Shown here: positions 35,035-43,022 of the stretch, piece by piece
How the letters are laid out: each line of letters starts with the position of its first letter
How positions within the stretch are numbered: position 1 is the stretch's first letter
Assembly (NCBI GenBank): GCA_002794035.1
Contig: PCXQ01000005.1
Coordinates: 18,546-82,545, forward strand
DNA length: 64,000 nucleotides
Direction of reading: 5' to 3'
Source of the DNA: Candidatus Yanofskybacteria bacterium CG10_big_fil_rev_8_21_14_0_10_36_16
GTDB lineage: Bacteria > Patescibacteria > Paceibacteria > 2-02-FULL-40-12 > IGHO2-01-FULL-4-A
The notes under the pieces: generated by a model
Database searches by the model: none
What the model was told of the DNA's origin: nothing
The model's input: the letters and a program-made list of their open reading frames with translations, nothing else
Translations under genes and position numbers: made by a program

Positions 35035-35358
35035 ATGTCCTGCTGGAAAGAATCACCGATAAAGCACTGGTATGAAACAGAGCAAGGTGAAAAACTTGCC
35101 CGATTATTATTTCAAGATGCTGGATTACCAGAGGTTCCCAAAGTTGCAAAAGTAGAGCTTGAGCAAGCCACTTATACAAATCAACAAATTCTGGAGATGA
35201 CCGGCAGTCTTACCACTCTGATGCGATTGCTAAGAATGCTACCACAAGGTGGAAGTGTTGAGATAAGAAGAATGGCACTAAGTACTCTGGTTAATGAGGA
35301 ACAAAAAGAAAGGTCGAGAACAGAAACAACGTCCCGTCGCATGTACTTTGGTTCATAA
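35035..35358 (+). CDS. Small soluble protein, first of two tandem paralogs
   Basis: 107 residues, AGAGGAAG ribosome-binding site. Shares with the next gene the frame HWYET...G-L, LPEV near 32, LEQATYTNQQILEM, and LMRLL..LP. The TYTN-QI phrase resembles the opening of a short helix-turn-helix or SAM-like helical domain, but no family is recognised. Basic C-terminal tail (RSRTETTSRR) absent from its neighbour. No Cys pairs except one N-terminal Cys, no membrane segment. Confidence 0.7.
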   Translation: MSCWKESPIKHWYETEQGEKLARLLFQDAGLPEVPKVAKVELEQATYTNQQILEMTGSLTTLMRLLRMLPQGGSVEIRRMALSTLVNEEQKERSRTETTSRRMYFGS

Positions 35359-35385
35359 TTCATAAGATACCCAAAGGAGGAGAAA

Positions 35386-35634
35386 ATGACTCACTGGTCT
35401 GAGACGAAAAAGGGCAGACTTCTTGGCATGACAGCGTTTGCAATTGTTGACTTGCCGGAAGTTAAAGAAGAAAATCTTGAGAAGGGCACTTACACAAACA
35501 AACAAATTGCCAGGATGTGTGAAACCCCTCAAAAATTAATGACCTTATTAAAAGGGTTACCCACAACGGCAACCCATAAAAAATTGAGGATTATTATAAG
35601 CTCCAGAATTAAAGAAATGCAGGAACAATATTAA
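35386..35634 (+). CDS. Small soluble protein, second of two tandem paralogs
   Basis: 82 residues with an excellent GGAGGAG site 4 nt before the ATG. Aligns to the upstream gene along its length: THWSETKKGRLLG, DLPEV, LEKGTYTNKQIARM, LMTLLKGLP, then a helical SRIKEM end. Separation is 27 nt and they share one promoter and one terminator, so this is a two-gene operon from a local duplication. Function unknown; DNA-binding or toxin-antitoxin-like roles are possible but not supported by motifs. Confidence 0.75.
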   Translation: MTHWSETKKGRLLGMTAFAIVDLPEVKEENLEKGTYTNKQIARMCETPQKLMTLLKGLPTTATHKKLRIIISSRIKEMQEQY

Positions 35635-35645
35635 ACCAGTTAACA

Positions 35646-35672
35646 AACCCCGCCACCGCGGGGTCTTTTTTT
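35646..35672 (+). terminator. Terminator of the paralog operon
   Basis: ACCCCGC, loop CACC, GCGGGGT, C, seven T. Overlaps the last codon of the convergent gene. Confidence 0.9.
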
Positions 35673-36471
35673 ATTTTAATCTGTAATATACTTTTTTGCC
35701 TTCGGCTTTTCTTGATACTAAATCGTCATCAATCAACTCTTTCATATTGCGTTTGATATTTCTTTTGCTGATATTACTGAACTTATCAAATAATTCTTTG
35801 TTTAAAACTGATTTGCCTTGTCTTTCCATATGTTTCAAAATTTCCCTTTTGGTATCATTTAGTTTTATTTTATTTTGGGGGGACTGGGTCACGGGTTTTT
35901 TAACGTTTAATTCTCCCCCGTTTTTTGAATTTTTTTTCTGAAGTTCTAAATCTTTAAAATTTGTTTTTGAAAAATCGTAAATTGATGATTCAAATCGTAA
36001 CAAATTTCGATAGGCGAGCAGGGTGTTAACTTTATCAAAATTATTTGTTTTTAATATAAGTAAAATATTTATCAAGTTTTTAATTTGATAAATTAAAGCA
36101 ATTTGACATTGTACGACGTGATTCATACGTCTTACAATGTCAGAGGATTTTGTGCCATCTTGGTGGCGCAACAATCCTGTTTGTGCGTCATAATTAACAT
36201 GTTGCACAATCTCGTTAGGTTCTACGACATTTTTAAATGTTGCAGAACCTGTTTGTGCAACGTAACTCATGTGTTGCGCAATGTCGAAGAGTTTTAAATC
36301 ACTTTCTAATTCTAGAAACTTAAGCCCCATATCTTTCGCCTCTTTTAGTAACATCTCTACGCCTTGTGTATCTTTTTCTTTTAACTTTGAGGCAACAAAA
36401 ACAACGCTGGATAAAGCGTCTAAAAACTCCCCCCTAACCGCCTCTGCTATTTTTTTATTTTTATCTATCAC
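35671..36471 (-). CDS. Protein with internal repeats and C-terminal winged helix
   Basis: 266 residues. N-terminal helical part, then three degenerate repeats at about 62-125 built on (D/E)I-(A/V)-(Q/R)-(H/R)-M/V-(S/N)-Y/H-x-x-Q-(T/C)-G (DIAQHMSYVAQTG, EIVQHVNYDAQTG, DIVRRMNHVVQC), a long helix region, and a C-terminal winged helix (about 200-266; LNDTKREILKHMERQG, SKRNIKRNMKELIDDDLVSRK, GKKVYYRL). The winged helix suggests transcriptional regulation. Its start overlaps the end of the HtrA-like pseudoprotease gene by 11 nt, so the two are probably translated together. Confidence 0.7.
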   Translation of the reverse strand: MIDKNKKIAEAVRGEFLDALSSVVFVASKLKEKDTQGVEMLLKEAKDMGLKFLELESDLKLFDIAQHMSYVAQTGSATFKNVVEPNEIVQHVNYDAQTGLLRHQDGTKSSDIVRRMNHVVQCQIALIYQIKNLINILLILKTNNFDKVNTLLAYRNLLRFESSIYDFSKTNFKDLELQKKNSKNGGELNVKKPVTQSPQNKIKLNDTKREILKHMERQGKSVLNKELFDKFSNISKRNIKRNMKELIDDDLVSRKAEGKKVYYRLK

Positions 36472-37213
36472 TTAAACTAATCCCCTCCAAAAATTCTTTT
36501 AAAGTATCCTGTCCTATTGTAACAAGGGTCCTATTTTTATAATCTACAACCCCAAGAACACCAGCATCTTTGTTTATAAGTACTCCCCCAAAAACGCCCT
36601 CGTTGTAGTCCGTTTTTAATTCAAAAACATTGCTCTGGACCCTTGTTACCAATGCTGGTTCAATCACAAGTCCTGTACTATTAAAACTCACATACTTTCC
36701 TACAACTAGCAAAGAATCAGCGAGTTTAGGCATTTCTTCATTAAACGAAACAACCCCCAGACCGCCTGCGTCTATTTTTAATAACGCAAGGTTATTAGAC
36801 CAATCTCTTGAAACAACTTCAGCTCTATGGGGCTGTTCATTGGCCCAAACCTGAACAGACGACACAAATGAAGGCACAATAGTATTTAAAGTTACAACAA
36901 ATCCATCTTCTGTCATTATTACTCCAGTACCATGCCTTACCACACGCCCACCGGAAAAACTTTGAATTGCAACTATGCTCGGTTTGATTGCCCCCAATGC
37001 TTCACCAAAATAATCAGAATCAGGAACAATCACAGTTTCCTTTTCAATTCGCTCAACCACCTTGTCTATACCGCTGATGTGCTTATAAAAAAAAGCAAAA
37101 CCTGCAACATTATGCTTAATCAAAAAAGGCATCAAAAATCCTGCAAAAAATGCACCGCCCAATCCGCCGGCAACAACTACAGCTATTAATTTTTTATACT
37201 TTTTTAATTCCAA
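36461..37213 (-). CDS. HtrA/DegP-like membrane-anchored pseudoprotease
   Basis: 250 residues. One N-terminal membrane segment (about 9-30), helical spacer, then a trypsin-like fold aligning to HtrA: GTGVIMTEDGFVVTLN, AEVVSRDWSNNLALLKI, EGVFGGVLINKDAGVLGVVD. All three catalytic positions are changed: the His of VTNxHV is Thr (VTLNTIV), the Asp of xDLALLK is Asn (NNLALLK), and the Ser of GNSGG is Phe (GVFGG). No PDZ domain. Framework residues are intact and the frame is open, so this is a folded non-catalytic protein rather than a decaying gene. Likely a binding or sensing module for the winged-helix partner. Confidence 0.85.
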   Translation of the reverse strand: MELKKYKKLIAVVVAGGLGGAFFAGFLMPFLIKHNVAGFAFFYKHISGIDKVVERIEKETVIVPDSDYFGEALGAIKPSIVAIQSFSGGRVVRHGTGVIMTEDGFVVTLNTIVPSFVSSVQVWANEQPHRAEVVSRDWSNNLALLKIDAGGLGVVSFNEEMPKLADSLLVVGKYVSFNSTGLVIEPALVTRVQSNVFELKTDYNEGVFGGVLINKDAGVLGVVDYKNRTLVTIGQDTLKEFLEGISLSDR

Positions 37214-37328
37214 TTAAGCTCTTTGGCGCGATTCCAATGATCATCCACTCCCTCAACTTTATTCAGGCAGTACCGCTCCTTCGGCTACACTCCCTTCGAA
37301 AATACTCGGAACAGGCAGGACAAGCATT

Positions 37329-38342
37329 CTACCTAAACAATTCTTGTGCTCGTGCCCAATGTTCTGGGTAATTTTCATGTTTTTTGAGGTAATACCACCA
37401 CTCGGCGCCCCAAAGGTAAAAAGTATTAAACCCTGTACGGTTTGAAAACTCTATTATCTCATTAAACTTGTCTATACCCATACGGTCAAGCTGGACATCA
37501 AGTGGAGTTTCTACTATCGGCTGAAGAAGCCAAGGCTCAGCGGATAGCTCAATGACCATTGCCGGCTTATCCTCATTAAATAATTTTATAAAATTATGCT
37601 TTATTCGGAAAAAAGCAGGAGTAATCGGATATCTAATAGGACCGCCAATATATTTATTCCTCCACCAAACATAAAGATACATACTTGTACCAAAATGATC
37701 TCCTTCATTGTGTGCTTGCCACCATTTACCAAACTCACCGCTATCTGTTATTAACACCGGCCTTGTCGTGTCTAACTGCTTAACTAAATTTATCTCCTTA
37801 TCCAAAAAATCATCATCAAACTCTCCGCAATGAGACCGGCCAAAAAACCCCAAGAACGGTTCATTTTCAACCTGCCATATTTTAATAGCACTACTATCCT
37901 TATATCTGCTTACTGTTTCCTTAATATAACTCAAAATTCTATTATTTTTTTCTTCCTGAGAAAGCTCTTTGGCCCAATCTGGATCATGACACTCGGGCCA
38001 GCCCGGGAGGCGACGCCCCACAGCAAAAATCACCTCAACGTCACGTTTTTCTGCCTCAGCAATCTGGTAGTCTAATTCCTCAAAATTATATTCACCCATC
38101 TTTGGCTCAACCATGGGCCAATGAGCAGATAATCTCAGACGCTTAACCCCTAAATCATCTAAAATAGCAAGATATGTTTCTTTCCAATCAAGACCCAGTT
38201 CGTCTGAATGAAACTTGCTGAACGAAACGCCGTATTTTAGCTCCGACTTATCAGGTATATGAGACAAAGAAAGCAAAATCAAGGCAAAGAAAAGGACAAT
38301 GATTAAGCTTAATAGTTTATGTTTAAAAATTTGATGAAACAT
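37329..38342 (-). CDS. Membrane-anchored glycoside hydrolase, clan GH-A
   Basis: 337 residues. Signal/anchor at about 9-28, then a TIM barrel: VKRLRLSAHWPMVEPKMGEYNF (beta-1/2 region typical of GH42/GH39/GH5-like enzymes), acid/base Glu in WQVENEP near 160, nucleophile Glu in MVIELSAEPW near 263, and an aromatic C-terminal stretch FYLWGAEWWYY. Cleaves a beta-linked glycan outside the membrane; substrate not readable. The 115 nt before the next gene (37214-37328) carry two CCTTCG-containing direct repeats and no gene. Confidence 0.85.
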   Translation of the reverse strand: MFHQIFKHKLLSLIIVLFFALILLSLSHIPDKSELKYGVSFSKFHSDELGLDWKETYLAILDDLGVKRLRLSAHWPMVEPKMGEYNFEELDYQIAEAEKRDVEVIFAVGRRLPGWPECHDPDWAKELSQEEKNNRILSYIKETVSRYKDSSAIKIWQVENEPFLGFFGRSHCGEFDDDFLDKEINLVKQLDTTRPVLITDSGEFGKWWQAHNEGDHFGTSMYLYVWWRNKYIGGPIRYPITPAFFRIKHNFIKLFNEDKPAMVIELSAEPWLLQPIVETPLDVQLDRMGIDKFNEIIEFSNRTGFNTFYLWGAEWWYYLKKHENYPEHWARAQELFR

Positions 38343-38359
38343 TTAATAATAAAAATGGC

Positions 38360-38386
38360 TTGACTAATACTTTAAATTATTATAAT
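38360..38386 (+). promoter_or_regulatory. Promoter of the 56-residue membrane protein
   Basis: TTGACT (38360-38365), 15-nt spacer, perfect TATAAT (38381-38386). Confidence 0.6.
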
Positions 38387-38414
38387 ATAATTTTATAGCT
38401 TTGGAGGTGTTGAA

Positions 38415-38585
38415 ATGCCGAAAAGATTAACACTTGCCCTATTAGTTACTTGGATAGTATATGCAATAATTGTAATAGTAGCCACCATTGTCGCGCCCTC
38501 TCCCCTTGTGGGAGATATAGGTTTTATAGGGGCAATGATTGCCCTAATTGTAACTATGATAATTTGTAAAAAAAATAAACGTTAA
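38415..38585 (+). CDS. Small two-helix membrane protein, 56 residues
   Basis: ATG at 38415 with GGAGG (38403-38407) 7 nt upstream, a promoter and a terminator of its own. Product: a short basic start (MPKRLT), two membrane segments (about 5-26 and 33-51) with a tight PSPLVGD turn, and a basic end CKKNKR. Not recognised; could be a small regulator of a membrane complex, or a toxin-like peptide. The complete expression signals make it a real gene despite its size. Confidence 0.8.
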   Translation: MPKRLTLALLVTWIVYAIIVIVATIVAPSPLVGDIGFIGAMIALIVTMIICKKNKR

Positions 38586-38603
38586 TTTGTTTACCCATAT
38601 AAT

Positions 38604-38634
38604 GCCCATCCTCTTATTTAGGAAGGGCTTTTTT
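38604..38634 (+). terminator. Terminator of the small membrane protein gene
   Basis: GCCC-A-TCCT, loop, AGGA-A-GGGC, then six T. Confidence 0.85.
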
Positions 38635-38651
38635 ATTTGCTTAAGCACTTG

Positions 38652-38677
38652 CCCCGGCTCTTGAATTTCAAGAGTGG
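38652..38677. repeat. Compact hairpin related to the dispersed element
   Basis: CCCCGGCTCTTGAA followed directly by TTTCAAGAGTGGG; the inner CTCTTGAA/TTCAAGAG arms are perfect. Shares GCTCTTGAA with the long inverted repeat at 34776. Lies right after the EamA-type gene stop, so it may also serve as its terminator. Confidence 0.5.
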
Positions 38678-38681
38678 GATT

Positions 38682-39578
38682 TTAAACAAACAACAGCGCT
38701 AATCCGCCCACGATCAACAACGTAGCCAAAAACTTCTGTCCTATTATGTGTTTTTTATCTACTGTCTCAAACATATAGCCTCGCTTGCTTAAATGAGAAT
38801 TAAAAATTAGAGCAAACAAAAGCAAAAATACAAACTGGACGCCAGATAAAGCATTTACCACTGATACCTTGCCCAAATCTACAGCAAGAGAAACAAATAA
38901 AAACGCTACTCCAGCTAATACCTTGCTGACAACGATAAACCACTTAATACCATTGGATGATTTTTTAATATTTAATTTAATATCTGATCTTATTGAAGGC
39001 ACAAGCAAAAACATTAATGCTCCTGCAAAGTTGGCCATTCGGGACCAGAAAAATCCGCTCAAAAAACTTGTTTCCGCAAAAATCATCTTCATAAAAATCA
39101 AAGAGAGTCCCAATAAAACGCCTGACAAAACGGTATTAACTGTAGTTTCCTTATTGAATCTAAAATATGACATTAGTGCTGTACCGGAAACCAACAACAC
39201 AAAACCGGCAAGAAAATTGCCGGACAAACGTTCACCCAAAATAAAATAAGCGAAAACAAAGGCTGAAACCGCGCTAACAGCACCCATGGCCGGAGACACG
39301 TCTGAAGCATCTGCAGTCTTTAAAGCTCTATATAAAAAAATTAAATAAGGAACAAATGCTACAGTAGAAAGAATAGATAGCCATATAACCTTAAAGCTGG
39401 GAATTAAATCGATACCGAAAGGCAAAAAAATTACAGCAGCTCCCGAAAGTAAACTTACGTAAAAAGCATACACAACGGGTTTTTGGATAGCAGTTTTTGA
39501 AGTAACTAAAAATTTATCAGCCAAAACAACAAGAGCAAACAACAACTGCGCAAAAATTGTTATGTAAATAAATGCCAT
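38682..39578 (-). CDS. EamA/DMT-type transporter
   Basis: 298 residues with about ten membrane segments in two halves, each of the EamA type: ADASDVSPAMGAVSAVSAFVFAYFILGERLS in the first half and VSVVNALSGVQFVFLLLFALIF in the second. Drug/metabolite superfamily carriers move small organic solutes; substrate unknown. Monocistronic. Confidence 0.85.
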   Translation of the reverse strand: MAFIYITIFAQLLFALVVLADKFLVTSKTAIQKPVVYAFYVSLLSGAAVIFLPFGIDLIPSFKVIWLSILSTVAFVPYLIFLYRALKTADASDVSPAMGAVSAVSAFVFAYFILGERLSGNFLAGFVLLVSGTALMSYFRFNKETTVNTVLSGVLLGLSLIFMKMIFAETSFLSGFFWSRMANFAGALMFLLVPSIRSDIKLNIKKSSNGIKWFIVVSKVLAGVAFLFVSLAVDLGKVSVVNALSGVQFVFLLLFALIFNSHLSKRGYMFETVDKKHIIGQKFLATLLIVGGLALLFV

Positions 39579-39746
39579 AAAAAGGTTTTAGCCTCCTATT
39601 ACAACCTCATGTCGCACAAATACATTTACATTATACCACAAAAACAAAAAGCAAACTGAAAACCTTCAAAGATTGATTTTTTATAACAAATGTGGTATTT
39701 TTTTACAAACAAAAAAAGTACTTTAAAACTTAAAAACGAGGAACTG

Positions 39747-42323
39747 ATGACCAACATAAGGAAAATAACGATACTTTTGTTTTTTGTATTAATGTATAAA
39801 ACACCGGCCATTGCAGAAATTGCAGTAAATGGATCAATTACAGACCCCGACAACAACCCCGTGATTAATGCACTGGTAGAGATAATGCCGGGCAATCCGC
39901 CCGATCCCCAACTTACTGACAGCACCAAAACTGATGAAAACGGAAAATTTAGTATAATATTGCAAAAATCTGAGTCGCCAGGACTATATCTTCTAAGCAT
40001 CAAAAATGCCGAGGGATTTCAAGATATAAAAGGAGAAGAAATAAACCTTAACAACAACTTCAATCCCCCTTTGTATATCACAATGATTCCGATTGAAAAA
40101 TTTGAGGTAACGGTTTCTGCAAATACCCCATATACGCCTCAAATAGCAGTGGATCAAGTCCAATTATCAAGAACTCTGGATAGAAAAACATTGTTGGAGA
40201 TCCCAACCACAAGGTCTCCGGAAATCACAGAAATATTGGTTAACAACCTACCCGGAATCATTAAGGATTCTGCAGGAAACATGCATTTTGATGGCGGACA
40301 ACCATTTAATCACAACTGGCAACTCTCGCGATTTAATATCGGAGATCCTGTAAAATACACACTGGAGACAAGGAGTATCAACCCCGAAGCAATTGAAGAA
40401 ATAGATTTTAATTCAGGACGTTACAGTGTTGATGGAGGCAAAGGTTATACCAGAATAAACATGTATCCGCATCAGGGTGCCGATGAATTCAGCTTAAACT
40501 TAACAAACCCTGTTCCCGGAATTGATATTAACAAGGGACTGGTTCTTTCTGATTGGAAACCCAAGCTTTGTTTTTCCGGACCCATAAAGAAAGGAGGGTT
40601 TTGGTTTTCCGATTGCGTAGCTTTAAACTATAACTCAAGAATTTTTGAAGAACTGCCCAAAGGAAAAGACAAGACAACAAGCTGGGCAGGCAACAACTTA
40701 TTCTCGGTACAAGGCAACATTTCACCTAGGAATATTTGGAATTTCAACTTTATGACAGATTATCTAAATGCTCCGAACGCAGAATTGTCGCCCATAAATC
40801 CCCACTCAACAACTACGGACCTGAACAATAAAATTTATTTTGGAAGTATTGGAAACAGGATTTTTACCGGAGCCAATACGGCAATTTCATGGGGTTATGG
40901 ATATTACCAATCAGCATTTGAAGCTAGGCCTCAAGGTGAAGGACCTTTTATCACAACACCTGTCGGCAACAGAGGATTTGCACATAAAAACAGTTTTAAT
41001 CAAGGCAAAAGACATCAGCTGTTCGCAAACATTACCACGAAAGCGCCGGAATTTTTGCCGAAAATTTTAAAAAACAACCATAGGCACAAATATGGCACTG
41101 ACTTTCAGAGGATAAATTATTGCCAAGATGTAACAAGGACATCAATTGAAACTCTAAGAATTGACGAGACTCTTTCCAACAGGCGTGAATTTTTTGGGAA
41201 TGGTAATTTTTGCAAAGCAAATCTTGAATCAGCGTTTTACTTTCAAGATAGCTGGAACTTAAGCCCCGGTGTTTTTGTTCAAGCTGGGCTAAGAATGGAC
41301 ACTGACAGAATTGTTCAAAAAAATGTTCTCACATCAAGATATAGCCTAGCCTTAATGCCGTCCGAAATTGAAAGCAAATGGACTAAATTCTTACCAGGAT
41401 TGCTAAAGAAAAATAAATACGTTTTTGGATACGGACGGCTTCCAGCCCCCTATCCATTAAATATTTTTACAAGGCACCTTGATCAATATTCCATCGTTTC
41501 AGATTTTAATAACGACGGCTCATTAAGAAGTGATCCGTTCCTGCTTCAATTTACCGCAAATTCTCTTTCGCAAGAAAGACTAACAGTACCCACGACAGTA
41601 AATTACAGTTTTGGCATTGAAAGACTGCTCCCATATGATTTTATCTTGGGATCAAATTTTCTTAGAAAAAAAAGCAGGGACGGTTATGTCTTTGTCCCAG
41701 TTGCAGAAGAGCTAGGAGAAACCGATTATTCAGCTTCGCCATTTTTTTCTAGAGCGGTATATTACGACATGAAAAATCTCCAAAAGATATCTTACGATGC
41801 TTTTGAATTTAGCATCAGAAAGATTGGAGAAATAAAAAACAGAAGAGTAAATTGGTTCTTAAACTACACTTATTCCAAAAATGAAGGCAATGGAAGCGGG
41901 AATCCTTTTTTGGATGATCTGTTTCTTTTCTCAGATACTGCTGGTCCCACATCTTGGGATGTACCGCACCGGCTTCTGACATATGGGTATTTTGATATTA
42001 CTTCAAAATATGCTATTGCCTATCACCTCCAACACAGAACGGGCACACCATACACAGCGTACAATGACGAAGGCAGACAAGTTGGCGGATTCAACAGTCA
42101 AAGACTACCAAATTTTTTAAGCTTAAATCTTCACTTTGAAATAAAACATAATTTTTTCAAAAGAAGATGGGCTTTAAGAATTGGCTCGGATAATATAACT
42201 GGCCACTTTAATCCGACAATCGTTAATGCCAATACATCAGTTCCTGGTTACCCAATATTTTACGGTTCACAGCCCAGGAAACCTTTCGTGTTTAGGGTCA
42301 GATATTTGGGCAAAGTTCAGTAA
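39747..42323 (+). CDS. TonB-dependent-receptor-like outer-membrane protein (Oar/acidobacterial type)
   Basis: 858 residues from the ATG at 39747, preceded by GAGGA; a longer frame starting at 39690 would bury the signal peptide. Signal peptide of about 24 residues (ITILLFFVLMYKTPAIAE). A carboxypeptidase-regulatory domain follows (about 25-110; VNGSITDPDNNPVINALVEI, TDENGKFSI). Next is a plug-like region (about 130-240; PEITEILVNNLPGI, FNHNWQLSRFNIGD, PEAIEEIDFNSGRYSVDGG), and then about 600 residues of alternating aromatic beta strands typical of a barrel (INYCQD, FYFQDSWNLSPGVFVQAGLRMDTD, YFDITSKYAIAYHLQHRTGTPY), ending FVFRVRYLGKVQ. This is the Oar-like layout common in Acidobacteria. In a CPR genome it is out of place; no TonB, ExbB/D or BAM gene is in the window. 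Alone between opposite-strand genes, with its own terminator. Confidence 0.85.
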   Translation: MTNIRKITILLFFVLMYKTPAIAEIAVNGSITDPDNNPVINALVEIMPGNPPDPQLTDSTKTDENGKFSIILQKSESPGLYLLSIKNAEGFQDIKGEEINLNNNFNPPLYITMIPIEKFEVTVSANTPYTPQIAVDQVQLSRTLDRKTLLEIPTTRSPEITEILVNNLPGIIKDSAGNMHFDGGQPFNHNWQLSRFNIGDPVKYTLETRSINPEAIEEIDFNSGRYSVDGGKGYTRINMYPHQGADEFSLNLTNPVPGIDINKGLVLSDWKPKLCFSGPIKKGGFWFSDCVALNYNSRIFEELPKGKDKTTSWAGNNLFSVQGNISPRNIWNFNFMTDYLNAPNAELSPINPHSTTTDLNNKIYFGSIGNRIFTGANTAISWGYGYYQSAFEARPQGEGPFITTPVGNRGFAHKNSFNQGKRHQLFANITTKAPEFLPKILKNNHRHKYGTDFQRINYCQDVTRTSIETLRIDETLSNRREFFGNGNFCKANLESAFYFQDSWNLSPGVFVQAGLRMDTDRIVQKNVLTSRYSLALMPSEIESKWTKFLPGLLKKNKYVFGYGRLPAPYPLNIFTRHLDQYSIVSDFNNDGSLRSDPFLLQFTANSLSQERLTVPTTVNYSFGIERLLPYDFILGSNFLRKKSRDGYVFVPVAEELGETDYSASPFFSRAVYYDMKNLQKISYDAFEFSIRKIGEIKNRRVNWFLNYTYSKNEGNGSGNPFLDDLFLFSDTAGPTSWDVPHRLLTYGYFDITSKYAIAYHLQHRTGTPYTAYNDEGRQVGGFNSQRLPNFLSLNLHFEIKHNFFKRRWALRIGSDNITGHFNPTIVNANTSVPGYPIFYGSQPRKPFVFRVRYLGKVQ

Positions 42324-42336
42324 ACAATCCATGAAT

Positions 42337-42361
42337 AAAGCCCCGCTAAGCGGGGCTTTTA
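42337..42361. terminator. Terminator after the receptor-like gene
   Basis: AAAGCCCCGC, loop TAA, GCGGGGCTTTT; between convergent genes. Confidence 0.85.
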
Positions 42362-42371
42362 TAATAGATAC

Positions 42372-43022
42372 TCATTTAAAATATGCCGGCCCAACCCGCA
42401 TACCATGAGTTATGACGTCAGGCGTAAAATAATTTAAAAATATACCAATAATAAGATGGGAGACTATTAGAAAATAAATATTTCTATACTTCAGAAAATG
42501 CCAAGCACAGGCGATACCCCCAACAAATGTAACAACCATCAAAAACCAATTGGGATTATGAAAGAAAGCAAATATAAACCCCGTTGCTAAAATCACGTTC
42601 CATTTACCACCATTCCCCCAAACAACTTCCAGGCGATTAATATAAAAACAAGACAATAAATACTGCTGAAGTATAACTACAGCAAAATAAAATATCAGCT
42701 CCCAAAAATCAAAGGAAATTTTAAATTTTTGCACCGATTCCCCAAGATAAAGACCAAAACTAATCCCTAGAGTGGAAAAAACAACTAGAGCCACGATTAA
42801 ATGCAGCAAGAACTTTTTGTGAAAAATTTTTCGAGGCTTAAAACCAGAATCTTCCAATTTGTCTTTGAATTTAAAAAACTGAAAAAAAACAACGACAACA
42901 ACAAGCGTCAGCCATGAACCAACATCCCTTTCTCCGGAATAGATCATGACCATAAGCAAAATACCCACGACAATCATTGATAATGCAGAAGTTACTCTTA
43001 GTTGATTTTTGGGGGTCGTCAT
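42372..43022 (-). CDS. CPBP-family membrane protein with altered first motif
   Basis: 216 residues, six to seven membrane segments. Matches CAAX/CPBP intramembrane protease layout: motif 2 as FAFFHNPN (FxxxH) and motif 3 as SHLIIGIF, but motif 1, normally EExxFR, is QQYLLSCF, so both glutamates are Gln. Probably not an active protease. The start overlaps the stop of the ceramidase-like gene by 4 nt (ATGA), so translation is coupled. Confidence 0.7.
   Translation of the reverse strand: MTTPKNQLRVTSALSMIVVGILLMVMIYSGERDVGSWLTLVVVVVFFQFFKFKDKLEDSGFKPRKIFHKKFLLHLIVALVVFSTLGISFGLYLGESVQKFKISFDFWELIFYFAVVILQQYLLSCFYINRLEVVWGNGGKWNVILATGFIFAFFHNPNWFLMVVTFVGGIACAWHFLKYRNIYFLIVSHLIIGIFLNYFTPDVITHGMRVGPAYFK

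Noticed and set aside
35671..36471. Possible toxin-antitoxin pair with the small paralogs
   Set aside because: Opposite strands, convergent, separate terminators, and no toxin or antitoxin motif in either.
37214..37328. Possible mobile-element remnant with CCTTCG repeats between the pseudoprotease and glycoside hydrolase genes
   Set aside because: Only short direct repeats; no terminal inverted repeats, transposase fragment or target duplication.
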